Origin: Pleurotus djamor
Taxonomy: Eukaryota > Basidiomycota > Agaricomycetes > Agaricales > Pleurotaceae
NCBI GenBank assembly: GCA_029747585.1
Contig: JAPEVF010000867.1
Span: forward strand, 1-18,908
Direction: 5' to 3'
Length of the DNA stretch: 18,908 bases
The position numbers were made by a program, and so were the translations under genes. Of the stretch, positions 1 to 8,791 are shown in pieces. Position 1 is the first letter of the stretch, and each line of letters opens with the position of its first letter. Under the pieces are notes generated by a model, which did not search any database, was not told the origin of the DNA, and saw only the letters and a program-made list of their open reading frames with translations.

Positions 1-387
1 CTATGTGCAGCATTTTTCTTTCTTCCACTATGACACAGTGATAAACCAAGCCACACGCAATATCAAACCAGCAGCAAATCAGACATGACAAGCTGAATCT
101 TGAATAGAACTAAACTTTAGTATGCCTAGCAATTAATACTGATCCACACAAACATACTCAAGCTCTATCAACCAAACATGATGGATATTTGGCCTTGTAG
201 CAGTCATGTGCAAACAATTAATCATCAAGCAGATTTGACACCTGAGGCAATTACAACAACTTCACGCAGCACGCCGCTGTTGTCATGGTATGGCCCAGCC
301 ACCATAGTCCTTTCTCGTACCCTTGCGGCTCCTGCTGTTGCTTTCTCTGTTCCTTCATGTATCATCATTTTGGCAATGATCTGGTGT
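1..387 (+). repeat. Left arm of long inverted repeat (TIR-like)
   Basis: Positions 1-363 are, as far as I can read, a perfect reverse complement of 4463-4825. Weaker matching with a small indel continues to about 387 (partner about 4431). The arm starts at the first base of the window, so its true outer end and any target-site duplication cannot be seen. It does not begin with TG, so it does not look like an LTR. No transposase is recognisable inside the block. Possible readings are the terminal inverted repeat of a non-autonomous DNA or foldback element, or two inverted copies of a longer repeat. Confidence 0.85.
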
Positions 388-1595
388 GCAAACAATATCC
401 ACTTACAATGCGGTGGTGGACAAGAGTTCAATCCACTGGACTCCATTGCACATTGCATGTCCACCCATTTCCAGGTGAAATCCAGCTGGACTCCGGCTGG
501 AACCATAGTTGGTAACCTCTCTTCGGAAAATTCATCTGGTTGCTTGGGCCCCAGTGGATTCCAGTGGATTAATTTCCAATGGATCTCCAATTGATAATTT
601 AAGAGGGAGCCATACATAAGGGGACTTTAATGTCATTTCCCAACTGGAAATGCAGTGGAACTCCCCTTGATATTAAATTAGAAGAAGAGTTCATGATGGT
701 AGAATGTACCTGGAATCAAAGAGAAGAAGGAACTCATCACTTGGTGAATGTAAGATACCCAGTCAAATCCAGTGTATTCCAAACCCACTGGAGGTTTGAT
801 AATGGCTTCATTCTAATTTCTCCCCCCNTCCAGTGGAATCCACTGAAAATCCACTAGCTCATCCAGATATGGCTGTCCCTTGGCTCCAGCTGGAAAATGG
901 CTTGAAATTTTCTACTCATTTGGTGCGCCCACAGCCATAAAACAAGTGCACTCAAATTCAGTGGAATCCACTCTGAGGATCCACCGGATCTCTAGCTGGA
1001 TCCTCCCATATTTGTGATGGATCAGGAGGTGCTCTCCAGAACAAGTGAAATTCGCATTTGAGAACACCTTGATGGCTTGACTATGAGGACCTGTGTTCAT
1101 ATCCGACCGCGTCATTGCATTCCGTCCTTGAGATACAACGTTTGCATAACAAGTATGTTGTTTCATTTTGTAAGGAGACACACCATTTCCCTTACATTTC
1201 TATTTCCTCTGCTTCTCCTTTACTCTTCCCTATTCCGTTTCCCCTATTTGCTTATTTACCATTCTGATCCCGCCCATGTGACTTAGCGCTGTATAGTCAC
1301 TTTCCCAGGCGCATAGAGCACATAGCCGCCTGCTTAGCAAGTGGATCCTTAGACTATTCTCTTTGGATTTCCCCTTGCTAGGTGAGCTTCTCTCTGTATC
1401 AGGCAGGCAGTTCTATGTTTACCTTTGGATTTGCCCTTGTCTTGTGAGGCTGCCCTTACAGAAAAATAGTCTCTCCTACAAGCATTGGAGCTCTTTGGTC
1501 AATTCCGGAATCTCCGTGCTCGACCGTCGCGTTCACGCTTGCTTGACAATTTCCCTCTTGTCCCATCTCCCCTGCTCGGTCTATCAGCTCAAGGA
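388..1595. other. Gene-free interior with TCCACTGG/CCAGTGGA motif array
   Basis: No credible gene. The stretch 420-1000 is rich in short related motifs (CCAGTGGATT, AATCCACTGG, TCCAGCTGGA), for example near 434, 551, 561, 829, 840 and 958. A module at about 838-1000 recurs in direct orientation at about 3770-3967, and a short module near 705-760 recurs near 2930-2975. From about 1190 to 1260 the strand is very pyrimidine-rich. The part directly before the gag remnant could be retrotransposon leader or LTR sequence, but I cannot place an LTR boundary or primer-binding site. Confidence 0.5.
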
Positions 1596-2391
1596 ATGAC
1601 CAGTATGGATATGGCATCCAATCCCGCTGGTGCCCCAGATCCTCCTGTCAGCCAGCCAATCAGCCCATCCCTCCCCCTCNTTCCTTGATCCGGATTTCAT
1701 GCAGCTACGTAGGCGGGTTGAGGATACCCAGAAGGACATTGCAGATATCAAGATGATGCTTCAACATCTTCTTAGTACCTCCACCCCTGTTCCTCTCACT
1801 GCAAATCCCAATCCAACACCATCTACCATCCCTGATCCTCTTCTACCTGGTGTAGCCACTTCCATGCATGCCCCCATTTCCGTTTCGGCCTCCTCGCGTC
1901 TCAAACCTGCTGCTCCGCCAATCTTTGATGGCTCCCGTGACCATGGCCATCAGTTCCTTGATGCTGTGAAGCTCTATGTTGCACTTCGACCCCAAGACTT
2001 TCAGAATGAACAGACCAAGATTGCCTGGACTCTGTCATTCTTTCAGAAAGGTCGAGCAGCAGAATTTGTCCATCAGTACTCCCGGTCCCCTCGTCAGCCA
2101 TACTACTCAAGTTGGCAAGAATTTGAGAAGGACTTTTGTGCTTGGTTCCTTCCTGAACACGAAGAAGAGAAGGCACGACTGAAGCTTGAGTCCCATCTCT
2201 ATCATCAGGGTTCTCGCACTTTCCAGGAGTACTATGACTCCTTTGTAGACCTGGTTGATTTGGCAGGTTACACAGACAGCCCTCTCATTGCACTCAAGTT
2301 TCGCAAGGGACTGAGCCCAGTGATCCAGAACCATGTTGCTCAGTTGCCTGAGGCATACACAGTCAATGGCAAGGTTGAGTTATGGAGGTAG
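1596..2391 (+). pseudogene. Truncated Ty3/gypsy-type gag (retrotransposon capsid) fragment
   Basis: Gag proteins form the particle in which an LTR retrotransposon reverse-transcribes its RNA. I place the start at the ATG at 1596 (MTSMDMASNPAG). The reading frame changes at the ambiguous base 1680 and continues to a stop at 2389-2391, so the N probably hides a one-base error or a frameshift. After it come a charged helical, coiled-coil-like stretch (LRRRVEDTQKDIADIK), a Pro/Thr-rich linker, and then a typical retrotransposon gag core: PIFDGSRDHGHQFLDAVKLY, a WTLSFFQKGRAAEF segment, SSWQEFEKDFCAWF, and LKFRKGLSPVIQNHV near the end. No zinc knuckle, protease, reverse transcriptase or integrase follows, so it is a 3'-truncated fragment. 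It lies inside the 1-4825 inverted-repeat block. Confident as gag; clade uncertain. Confidence 0.82.
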
Positions 2392-2992
2392 TATCAGGGT
2401 TGATACAAAGAGTATGAGCACTGTCAGTACATACTATGTTAGCAGAGGTGAGGTTATGCAAATTCCAGCTATGGCTACATCCAGTAGCTTCTGAAAACTC
2501 ATACATGTGGTCATGGAAAGCCCACACAAGCACTGTTCTACAAACAATGCAGCAGGCTGGGTGAGTGGAGTTATAGACCACATACATAATAGCCCTGGAG
2601 ACAATTGTCATAATAGTATTTTTCCAAGTTTGTGCTAGTGTTGAGGCAGTCTGTCTGTGTACACTCAGAGTGTGCGCCTACATGCTGTACACACACATGA
2701 GGAGCATCACCAACAGACATCTAATGAATTTCATATGGATGATAATCCACCCAGCCATGCATTAGTCGCTCACAAGCCTCAAAACATCAGTGCCACTGCT
2801 TTAATCAAGTGTGCTTCAAATAAATTGTTTAGCTTACTACTTACCTAACTGTTCAACCTCTGTTTGAGCTATGTGGCCATTGGCAAGGCTTGTGCTCTGC
2901 TCAAGCACATTGCTGCTCAGGAACACTGGGACACAGAAGAAGGAACTCATCACTTAGTGCATAAGATACTTTAGATTGCAGTGGATGGTGGA
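2392..2992. other. Unassigned sequence after gag fragment
   Basis: No gene identified. A short plus-strand stretch at about 2866-2932 reads without stops in one frame (LSYVAIGKACALLKHIAAQE) and has coding character, but it has no start and no extension. The segment near 2930-2975 repeats a module found near 705-760 in direct orientation. Probably decayed mobile-element sequence. Confidence 0.4.
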
Positions 2993-3153
2993 TGTTGCAG
3001 GTGGAAAGAATAGAGGGGAGGGGATAAGGGAAGATAGAGAGCTCAGACGTAGACACAAGAAGGGCAACAACAGTCGGTTGTCCCACAGCAGAGAGCACCC
3101 ATCTACTTGACATTATCTGCCCTTGTTTGTCCATGTCCGTTACAACTCCGACA
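2993..3153 (-). repeat. LTR-like remnant, inverted relative of 6682-6858
   Basis: On the minus strand this 161-bp segment starts TGTCGGAG, shares TTGTAACGGACATG and a later TAGAGAGCTCAGAC block with the element at 6682-6858, and ends CTGCAACA. The termini are a near-perfect inverted repeat of the TG...CA type expected of an LTR. The flanking 5-mers (GTGGA, CTCTG) do not match, so no target duplication survives. It lies 31 bp left of the miniature LTR element. Confidence 0.55.
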
Positions 3154-3184
3154 CTCTGAAATTCTGAAACAGCCACAGATCCAC

Positions 3185-3307
3185 TGTTAGGGGACACTGC
3201 AGCTGCTTATATACCCCCAGCCAGCATGTCAAGACAAGCTTGACAATGCACCCTTTTGGTGTAGGGGTTATAGTGCATGGCTGGTGCATTATGTAAGTCC
3301 CCTTACA
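3185..3307 (+). repeat. 5' LTR of the miniature LTR element
   Basis: 123 bp, TG...CA ends, identical by eye to the copy at 3584-3706. It contains TATATACC near 3210 and an A-box-like motif at 3257-3267. Its last bases form, together with the first 5 internal bases, a perfect hairpin with 11-bp arms (3287-3297 and 3302-3312). Confidence 0.88.
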
Positions 3308-3343
3308 TAATGTCAAGCTTCCAGTGGATGCTGGTTCAATTCC
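3257..3343 (+). promoter_or_regulatory. Pol III-type A box and B box, tRNA-like head
   Basis: TGGTGTAGGGG at 3257-3267 fits the A-box consensus TRGYNNARNNG, and GGTTCAATTCC at 3333-3343 fits the B-box consensus GGTTCRANNCC exactly. The spacing of 65 bp between the boxes is longer than in most tRNA genes but within the range of intron-bearing ones. Bases around the B box can form a T-arm with one mismatch. The A box is in the LTR and the B box in the internal part, so only the 5' LTR junction carries both. Function is inferred, not shown. Confidence 0.45.
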
Positions 3344-3583
3344 TGTTGTAGGCAAGAACTCTGTGAAGTCATCTTGGAATACTGGATGTTGACATGTGAC
3401 AAGCACATGACTTCTTGCCCGTGGGGAAAAGATCCCTAGTCCCTGAGGGGATACAGGAGCCTCCCTGAACCGGTATATCCATCAAGGTTAAGCCTGGGTG
3501 TGGGAAACTTGGGTAACCCTTGGGGGTAGGTATTGTGACCAGTTGCCCACATGAGGTCATGTGGATCCTTGAGAGGGGGATGG

Positions 3584-3706
3584 TGTTAGGGGACACTGCA
3601 GCTGCTTATATACCCCCAGCCAGCATGTCAAGACAAGCTTGACAATGCACCCTTTTGGTGTAGGGGTTATAGTGCATGGCTGGTGCATTATGTAAGTCCC
3701 CTTACA
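3584..3706 (+). repeat. 3' LTR of the miniature LTR element
   Basis: 123 bp, preceded by the polypurine tract and followed by the TCCAC target duplication. It carries the A-box-like motif but no B box, because the sequence after it is host DNA. Confidence 0.88.
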
Positions 3707-3711
3707 TCCAC

Positions 3712-4430
3712 TGTAAATGGTACAGCAGTAGTTTGATCAATAATGACTTCAATTCCATGCTTCCAGTGAAATCCACACTTGAAATCCACTGGCTCATCTA
3801 GCTGGAAATGACTACTCATTGATAGCATTGATTATCCAGCTGGAAAATGACTCGAAATTTTCCACCCATATTTGGTGAGCCCATTTGGAGCTCACAGCCA
3901 AATGAATTCACCCATGTACAGTGGATGAGTGGATTCCACTGGATTTCCAGCTGGATCCGCTGGTGGATGGTCCATTAATTAGGACATGCTCCTTGTTGCC
4001 TTCAACATTCACTATGACTACATCATACTGACCGATGTTGACACAAGTTTGACTCTCTGACTTTGATTGACTATGACTGACCAACTGACTGGCATGCACA
4101 CACTTAAACATCCACCCATAATCACTTAATCACTACCACCCACTAAGATCTGAAGATGACACAGACCACTGGTCAGCTGAAGATAACCATGTAGCAACAA
4201 CACCCTTTTCAACCCACTGTGGGATGTGTGTAAGTTGGTCTCGTTCTAATATTTCAAGCATAGTGATTTGGACCCAAATTTATCAATGACATTTAGCTCG
4301 GAATGTAGTAGATAGTTGCTCCCTGCTGAACACTAAAGGCCTCACTGTTGGAGGCATTCTCAAGTGTGGCGCACAATGTAAAGCAATGGCCACATGAGAC
4401 TGTCTCACAACGCAAGACCATGGTGGACAG
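3712..4430. other. Gene-free interior with motif array
   Basis: No credible gene. The stretch 3760-3970 is a second cluster of TCCACTGG, CCAGTGGA and CCAGCTGG motifs, and about 3770-3967 aligns in direct orientation with about 838-1000 (shared GCTGGAAAATG, GAAATTTT, TTTGGTG, CACAGCC blocks in the same order). 3985-4430 shows nothing I can identify. Confidence 0.45.
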
Positions 4431-4825
4431 ACACCAGATCATTGCCAGAATGACGATACATGGATACATGAAGGAACAGAGAAAGCAACAGCAGGAGCCG
4501 CAAGGGTACGAGAAAGGACTATGGTGGCTGGGCCATACCATGACAACAGCGGCGTGCTGCGTGAAGTTGTTGTAATTGCCTCAGGTGTCAAATCTGCTTG
4601 ATGATTAATTGTTTGCACATGACTGCTACAAGGCCAAATATCCATCATGTTTGGTTGATAGAGCTTGAGTATGTTTGTGTGGATCAGTATTAATTGCTAG
4701 GCATACTAAAGTTTAGTTCTATTCAAGATTCAGCTTGTCATGTCTGATTTGCTGCTGGTTTGATATTGCGTGTGGCTTGGTTTATCACTGTGTCATAGTG
4801 GAAGAAAGAAAAATGCTGCACATAG
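4431..4825 (-). repeat. Right arm of long inverted repeat (TIR-like)
   Basis: 4463-4825 is the perfect partner of 1-363. Inward of that the match is broken by a short duplication (about 8 bp) and mismatches, and it fades at 4431. The match stops at 4825 only because the window starts at the partner's first base, so 4826 need not be the real element end. Confidence 0.85.
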
Positions 4826-4932
4826 GGAATGCTACCACGGTCCAATAATCCGTGAATCACACATTATGGAATATAATTTCTCATCTCATTCTTGGTCAGC
4901 AGAGGCTACAACATAGATATGCATATGTTGAA

Positions 4933-5614
4933 AGTAGTTAATGATGCAACACTTTGGATGATGAAAACTATCCCCAAGTAAGAGGGATTCGGCTAGCTGC
5001 TTACATAATGGTAATGCACAGAAGACCATGCCGGTGGAAGCTTAGGTTGCGGCCTTGAAGCACCCGCATCACGCTCTCGTGTGCGGAGTCAATGTATATA
5101 TATAGTTCTGTAGTTCATCTCTCTTCTCCATTAGTATTTAGTTGTAGATAAATTTATATCTAGCTGTGGGTGGATGCCGGTGTCCCAGATCACTATTTAG
5201 TGATGAAAAGTGCGGTCTAGATTGACCGTGGGAACAGTACATTGACTGTGAGAACAGTCAATTACTGATGGACCCTGTGCAAAGAATGCCTCCGGGTTCC
5301 ACAACCAGGGCAAAGCTCGCGGAATCCTTATAACCCCGGAGATCAGGACAATGTTCTGCATCTGCCTGTTGTGGTCCGGAGCTGTGGAATTTCGGACGCG
5401 ATTTAGTGGACATGCACTCGAGCGGTTCTTGTCGAAAAGGTACCCGTGGGAACCTAAAAGGGGGGGGTTTCCACCTATACCAGAAAAGGGACAACGGCAC
5501 ACTCTGGGACACTATTGTTAGTTACATCAATCAATCAATATTATTATCACACGCTATTAGTGACACTTTCGCGTTCTTTGGTCTTCGGATCAATCAGTTA
5601 TTAAGCAGGTTTCA
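4933..5614 (+). repeat. Left arm of second inverted repeat pair
   Basis: Reverse-complement match to 6874-7503, roughly 80-85% by eye, with shared landmarks: the GATGATGAAAACTATCCCCA block, GCTGCTTACATAATGGTAAT, a TATATATA stretch near 5095, CCCTGTGCAAAGAATGCCTC, a G-rich run near 5461 and a TCAATCAATCAATATTATTA tail. This arm has about 50 bp (near 5315-5360) that the other lacks, and it keeps many CpG sites. The ends resemble TG...CA, so the arms may be two copies of a long LTR in opposite orientation rather than arms of one element. No target duplication found. Confidence 0.75.
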
Positions 5615-6681
5615 ACAGCATAGTAGGAGGTGACCAGAGAAGACATCCCAGGCCATCTTGTAACAAATACAGCTGGGACCCAGCTGAAAGAATAGTGGAA
5701 CTGAATGAAATTATTATGGCTGATAAGGAATTTTCTTCCAGTCAAGTTTGTAGAACATTAACACCAACCAGTAGAGTGATTTCTAGTGGGATTGACTGAC
5801 TACTGAAGGTCTATTTACAGACTTTCACTGGCGGGCAAGGTTGAATCAATCTTATTTATTGATTGTCAAAAAACCTACTCACTTACTGGCTTCTGCTATT
5901 CCTATGATTGGTTTCCACTGGATAGTGTTCATGACATGGCTCCCACAGGAGGCCATCATTTTCCAGACAGGAGCACAGTAGTATTTTGATGACTTTGTCA
6001 CCTGATGGACAATAGGACTTTTCTTGGTCTCCACCTTACATGAAAATCCGCGGTCAATTGCGATAACCCTATTATAGTACAACCTGACCTGCAGGGACTG
6101 GTATGCCAATATAGCCCTGTATCTAATGGTTCTTGATCAATCAAGTAGGTAAACTAGCCAGAAACTATCTTTTCTTCAAGGCTTCATTTATTTAATTTAC
6201 TGGGTGATGCTATGTCTTCCTAGAGGATTGCAACTACCCAAATTGTCTCCCCTTCCTCTTTCCCCATACATATGATAGGCCAAGTACCAAAGCTAGTACT
6301 GAGTTTAGTTGATATAGAAAGAAAGGTGGCTTCATAATGAAGAAATTGATGTGCCTTTGTGTATTCAAACATCACTAGTAACTGAGCAAGGTACATAGAG
6401 ATATCTTGGGAGTGATATAAAGATGGGTTGAAAGCAGAAAAAGGATATGGGGAGGAAGCAGCCAAACACAAGAATGAACATGACAGTTGATAGTTTAACA
6501 GCTGACAGCTATGATTTGTGACTAAATTCCAAGTCAATCCAATGTCTGTGTATGCTTAATGTCACTCCAGCCACAGCAGATTTGCAGGAACTTGAAGCAG
6601 TCCCTTTGTAGACATCATGGCTATTGCTAGAAATGAAAGTGAAGCAAGGGAGGCATTATACAGAAAGTGTTGCTACTACGG
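5615..6681 (-). other. Spacer between inverted arms with decayed, coding-like minus-strand segments
   Basis: No gene recognised. On the minus strand 6109-5879 encodes a 76-residue stretch with ordinary protein composition (YYNRVIAIDRGFSCKVE, then VHQVTKSSKYY, then WKPIIGIAEAS). It ends at a good splice-donor sequence (CCAGTAAGTGAG). Another minus-strand open stretch ends at 6220 (SFGTWPIICMGKEEGETIWV). These could be exons of a decayed element-encoded or captured gene. No catalytic motif that I know is visible. Confidence 0.3.
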
Positions 6682-6858
6682 TGTTGGAGTTGTAACGGAC
6701 ATGTACAACCAAGGACAAATAAAGTCGGATTAGCTCGGAATGATAACTAGTTGCTGTTGTTGGACAACCAACTGTTGTGTCTTGTGTCTGTGGCTGTGGC
6801 TGTGTCTGAGCTCTCTATCTCTCCTCATCCTCCCCTCTATTTCTTTCCACCTCCAACA
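6682..6858 (+). mobile_element. Solo LTR-like element, 177 bp
   Basis: Begins TGTTGGAG and ends CTCCAACA, a perfect 8-bp terminal inverted repeat of the LTR type. The flanks are TACGG (6677-6681) and TAGGG (6859-6863), a 5-bp target duplication with one mismatch. It has no coding capacity. A diverged copy lies in the opposite orientation at 2993-3153. Most simply a solo LTR left by recombination, or the LTR of another small non-coding element. Confidence 0.6.
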
Positions 6859-6873
6859 TAGGGTAGTAAGTAT

Positions 6874-7503
6874 TGTAACCTGCTAAATAACTGATTGATC
6901 TGAAGCCAAAGAACGCGAAAGTGTCACCAATAGTGTGTTATAATAATATTGATTGATTGATGTAACTAACAATAGTATCCCAGAGTGTGCCATTGTCCCT
7001 TTTCTGGTATAGGTGGAAACCCCCCTTTTAGGTTCCTATGGGTACCTTTTGACCAAGTAAGTGCGTGTCCACTAAATCGCGTCTGAACTTACACAGTTCT
7101 GGACCACAACAGGTAAAACTTGGCACTGGTTGTGGAACCCGGAGGCATTCTTTGCACAGGGTCCATCAGTAATTGATTGTGAGAACAGTCAATTACTGCT
7201 GCTTCCATAGTCAATATAGACTGCTCTTTTCATCACAAGATAGTGATCTGGGACAACGGCATCCACCCGCAGCTAAATATAAATTTATCTACAGCTAAAT
7301 ATTGATGGTAGAGATAGATGGACTACAGAACTATATATACATTGAATCTGCACACGAGAGTGTGATGCAGGTGCTTCAAGTTCACAACCTAAGCTTCTAA
7401 GCATTGTCTTATGTGCATTAATTACCATTATGTAAGCAGCTAGCTAAGTCCCTCTTTCTTGGGGATAGTTTTCATCATCCAAAGTGTTGTGTCATTAAGT
7501 ACT
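6874..7503 (-). repeat. Right arm of second inverted repeat pair
   Basis: Partner of 4933-5614. It begins TGTAACCTGC on the plus strand, 15 bp after the solo LTR. At many sites where the left arm has CG this arm has TG or CA, so it is the more decayed copy. Shared sequence runs to about 7503 (TCATTAAGTACT against TCATTAACTACT in the other arm). Confidence 0.75.
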
Positions 7504-8791
7504 AGAGTGACCACAATGAACAAATCCTGCAGCATTGGCTATCTGAGCATGGCCATCATTACTGTTGCAGAGTTGTGGGTGTAATAAACGTTACCAGCAA
7601 GGGACATATCAAAGCTGGTGAAATGCAATCAATAGCCACTCCTTGCTGTTTTTGCATGCCAAATGCTATCTACAAAGGCCTGTCTGTACCTACCCTGTGG
7701 CCCAATAACGGAAACTGTTCTTGCTTGGGATCCTGTGCAGATTGGTATGCTGACCAGGCAACTACAAGTTGTTTCAGCAATGGCAATAAACCTCTGTGAT
7801 TATGTATTACCCATCCACCTCCTTTCTTCCTGCCTCACACCTATTCATGAATCATAGTCCTTGATTGAGCCAACTTCTGCCATCTTCTGCCTTGTTCAAT
7901 CATTGCTCATTCTTTTTGACTTTCTTACCCTTCATGCCAGCTACCCAGTATTATATGACGGGAATGTTGCCACAAATCGCAACCATAAGAGGCTCAGAAC
8001 ACAGATACAGACAAGTGTCCACATTGTCCTTATTGTTACAGGCTTGGTGCTTGCTGGTCTGCTGCTTGCCTACAACATGATAGAGATTGCCACATCTAAT
8101 CAAAGCTATTGCTGCTTGCAAATAGTTGGTGTCAGCACTTTGTCTTCCCTTTTCCACAACCAAAGTGACATGCTATCTTCTGAGAGTGACATCTTTGTCT
8201 CCATTGCTTGTGGTGACTTTGTGCTAGTGGGTGTTTCCTTCTAGAGTGCCTACTATTTTCAAGGACTCAAAAGCTCTACTTCACTTGCTTTGATGTAATA
8301 CTGACTGTCTTGCCATCTCCATTTCCTTGAGCATCATCTGGATGCATGAAAGGAAATCTTGCAAATCTTGCAATTATGCATGAGAGTGGTCAGGTTTGCC
8401 ATCAAAATCAGTAAAGAGCTGGCCATAGAACAAAAAATCAATTGTGGGGCACCCTATAACAAATGGACAGCTGAGTTCATGTTTACAAGTTATGCTGCTG
8501 TTGCCATCTAAAAAGGTTGGATATGTGCAGGCCAGGTAGCCTGCCATGCGCCAGATGCCAGGACCTTTCTTCACAGACTTTATGCATACTCTCTCATTCA
8601 TACCTTTAGAAAGATAAGTAATGGTCCAGGAAGAGGGTGCATGGTGCAAGACAAGAAAACCTTTCCATTCTCCTTGTATATCAACTTCCATTTTTTGCAG
8701 TCACAGCCAAGTTTGACCTTTCCCTGGTAATCCCAGTGGTCATATATAATTGAGAAGTATCAAGAAACAAAAGGCAAAACCATCATGACCA
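7504..8791. other. Unassigned region with two weak ORFs
   Basis: No gene recognised. A plus-strand open stretch 7861-8244 has two hydrophobic segments (LVQSLLILFDFL and HIVLIVTGLVLAGLLLAY) but no ATG near its start. A minus-strand ORF 8691-8374 (105 residues, ATG start, MEVDIQGEWKGFLVLHHAPS at its N-terminus) lies 100 bp downstream of the hexosaminidase stop on the same strand. It matches no family that I know. Both may be chance or transposon-derived. The 3' UTR of the hexosaminidase must lie in the right-hand part, but I see no clear AATAAA signal. Confidence 0.3.

Larger units (their letters stand above)
3185..3706 (+). mobile_element. Complete miniature LTR retroelement (TRIM-like), 522 bp
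   Basis: Two 123-bp direct repeats (3185-3307 and 3584-3706) look identical and begin TGTTAGGGGAC and end GTCCCCTTACA, an 11-bp terminal inverted repeat with one mismatch, as in LTRs. The 276-bp internal part (3308-3583) has no coding capacity and ends in a polypurine tract (3571-3583, GAGAGGGGGATGG) right before the second LTR. The copy is flanked by TCCAC on both sides (3180-3184 and 3707-3711), a 5-bp target duplication. This fits a terminal-repeat retrotransposon in miniature, which must be mobilised in trans. Identical LTRs imply recent insertion. I do not see a clear tRNA primer-binding site directly after the first LTR. Confidence 0.88.

Noticed and set aside
178..594. Open frame of 138 residues at the left end, mirrored at 4439-4648
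   Set aside because: It lies in the inverted-repeat arm, is repeated only because the arms are identical, and shows no domain on either strand.
1173..1201. TGTAAGG...CCCTTACA as an LTR boundary upstream of gag
   Set aside because: Only a short inverted match with no second copy and no primer-binding site; it may be chance.
1596..1690. Programmed frameshift in gag
   Set aside because: The frame change coincides with an ambiguous base at 1680, so a sequencing or assembly gap explains it; no slippery site is needed.
6867..7501. TAAGTA direct repeats flanking the right arm as a 6-bp target duplication
   Set aside because: The right-hand TAAGTA region is also present, with one change, next to the left arm, so it belongs to the repeat itself and is not a duplication of host sequence.
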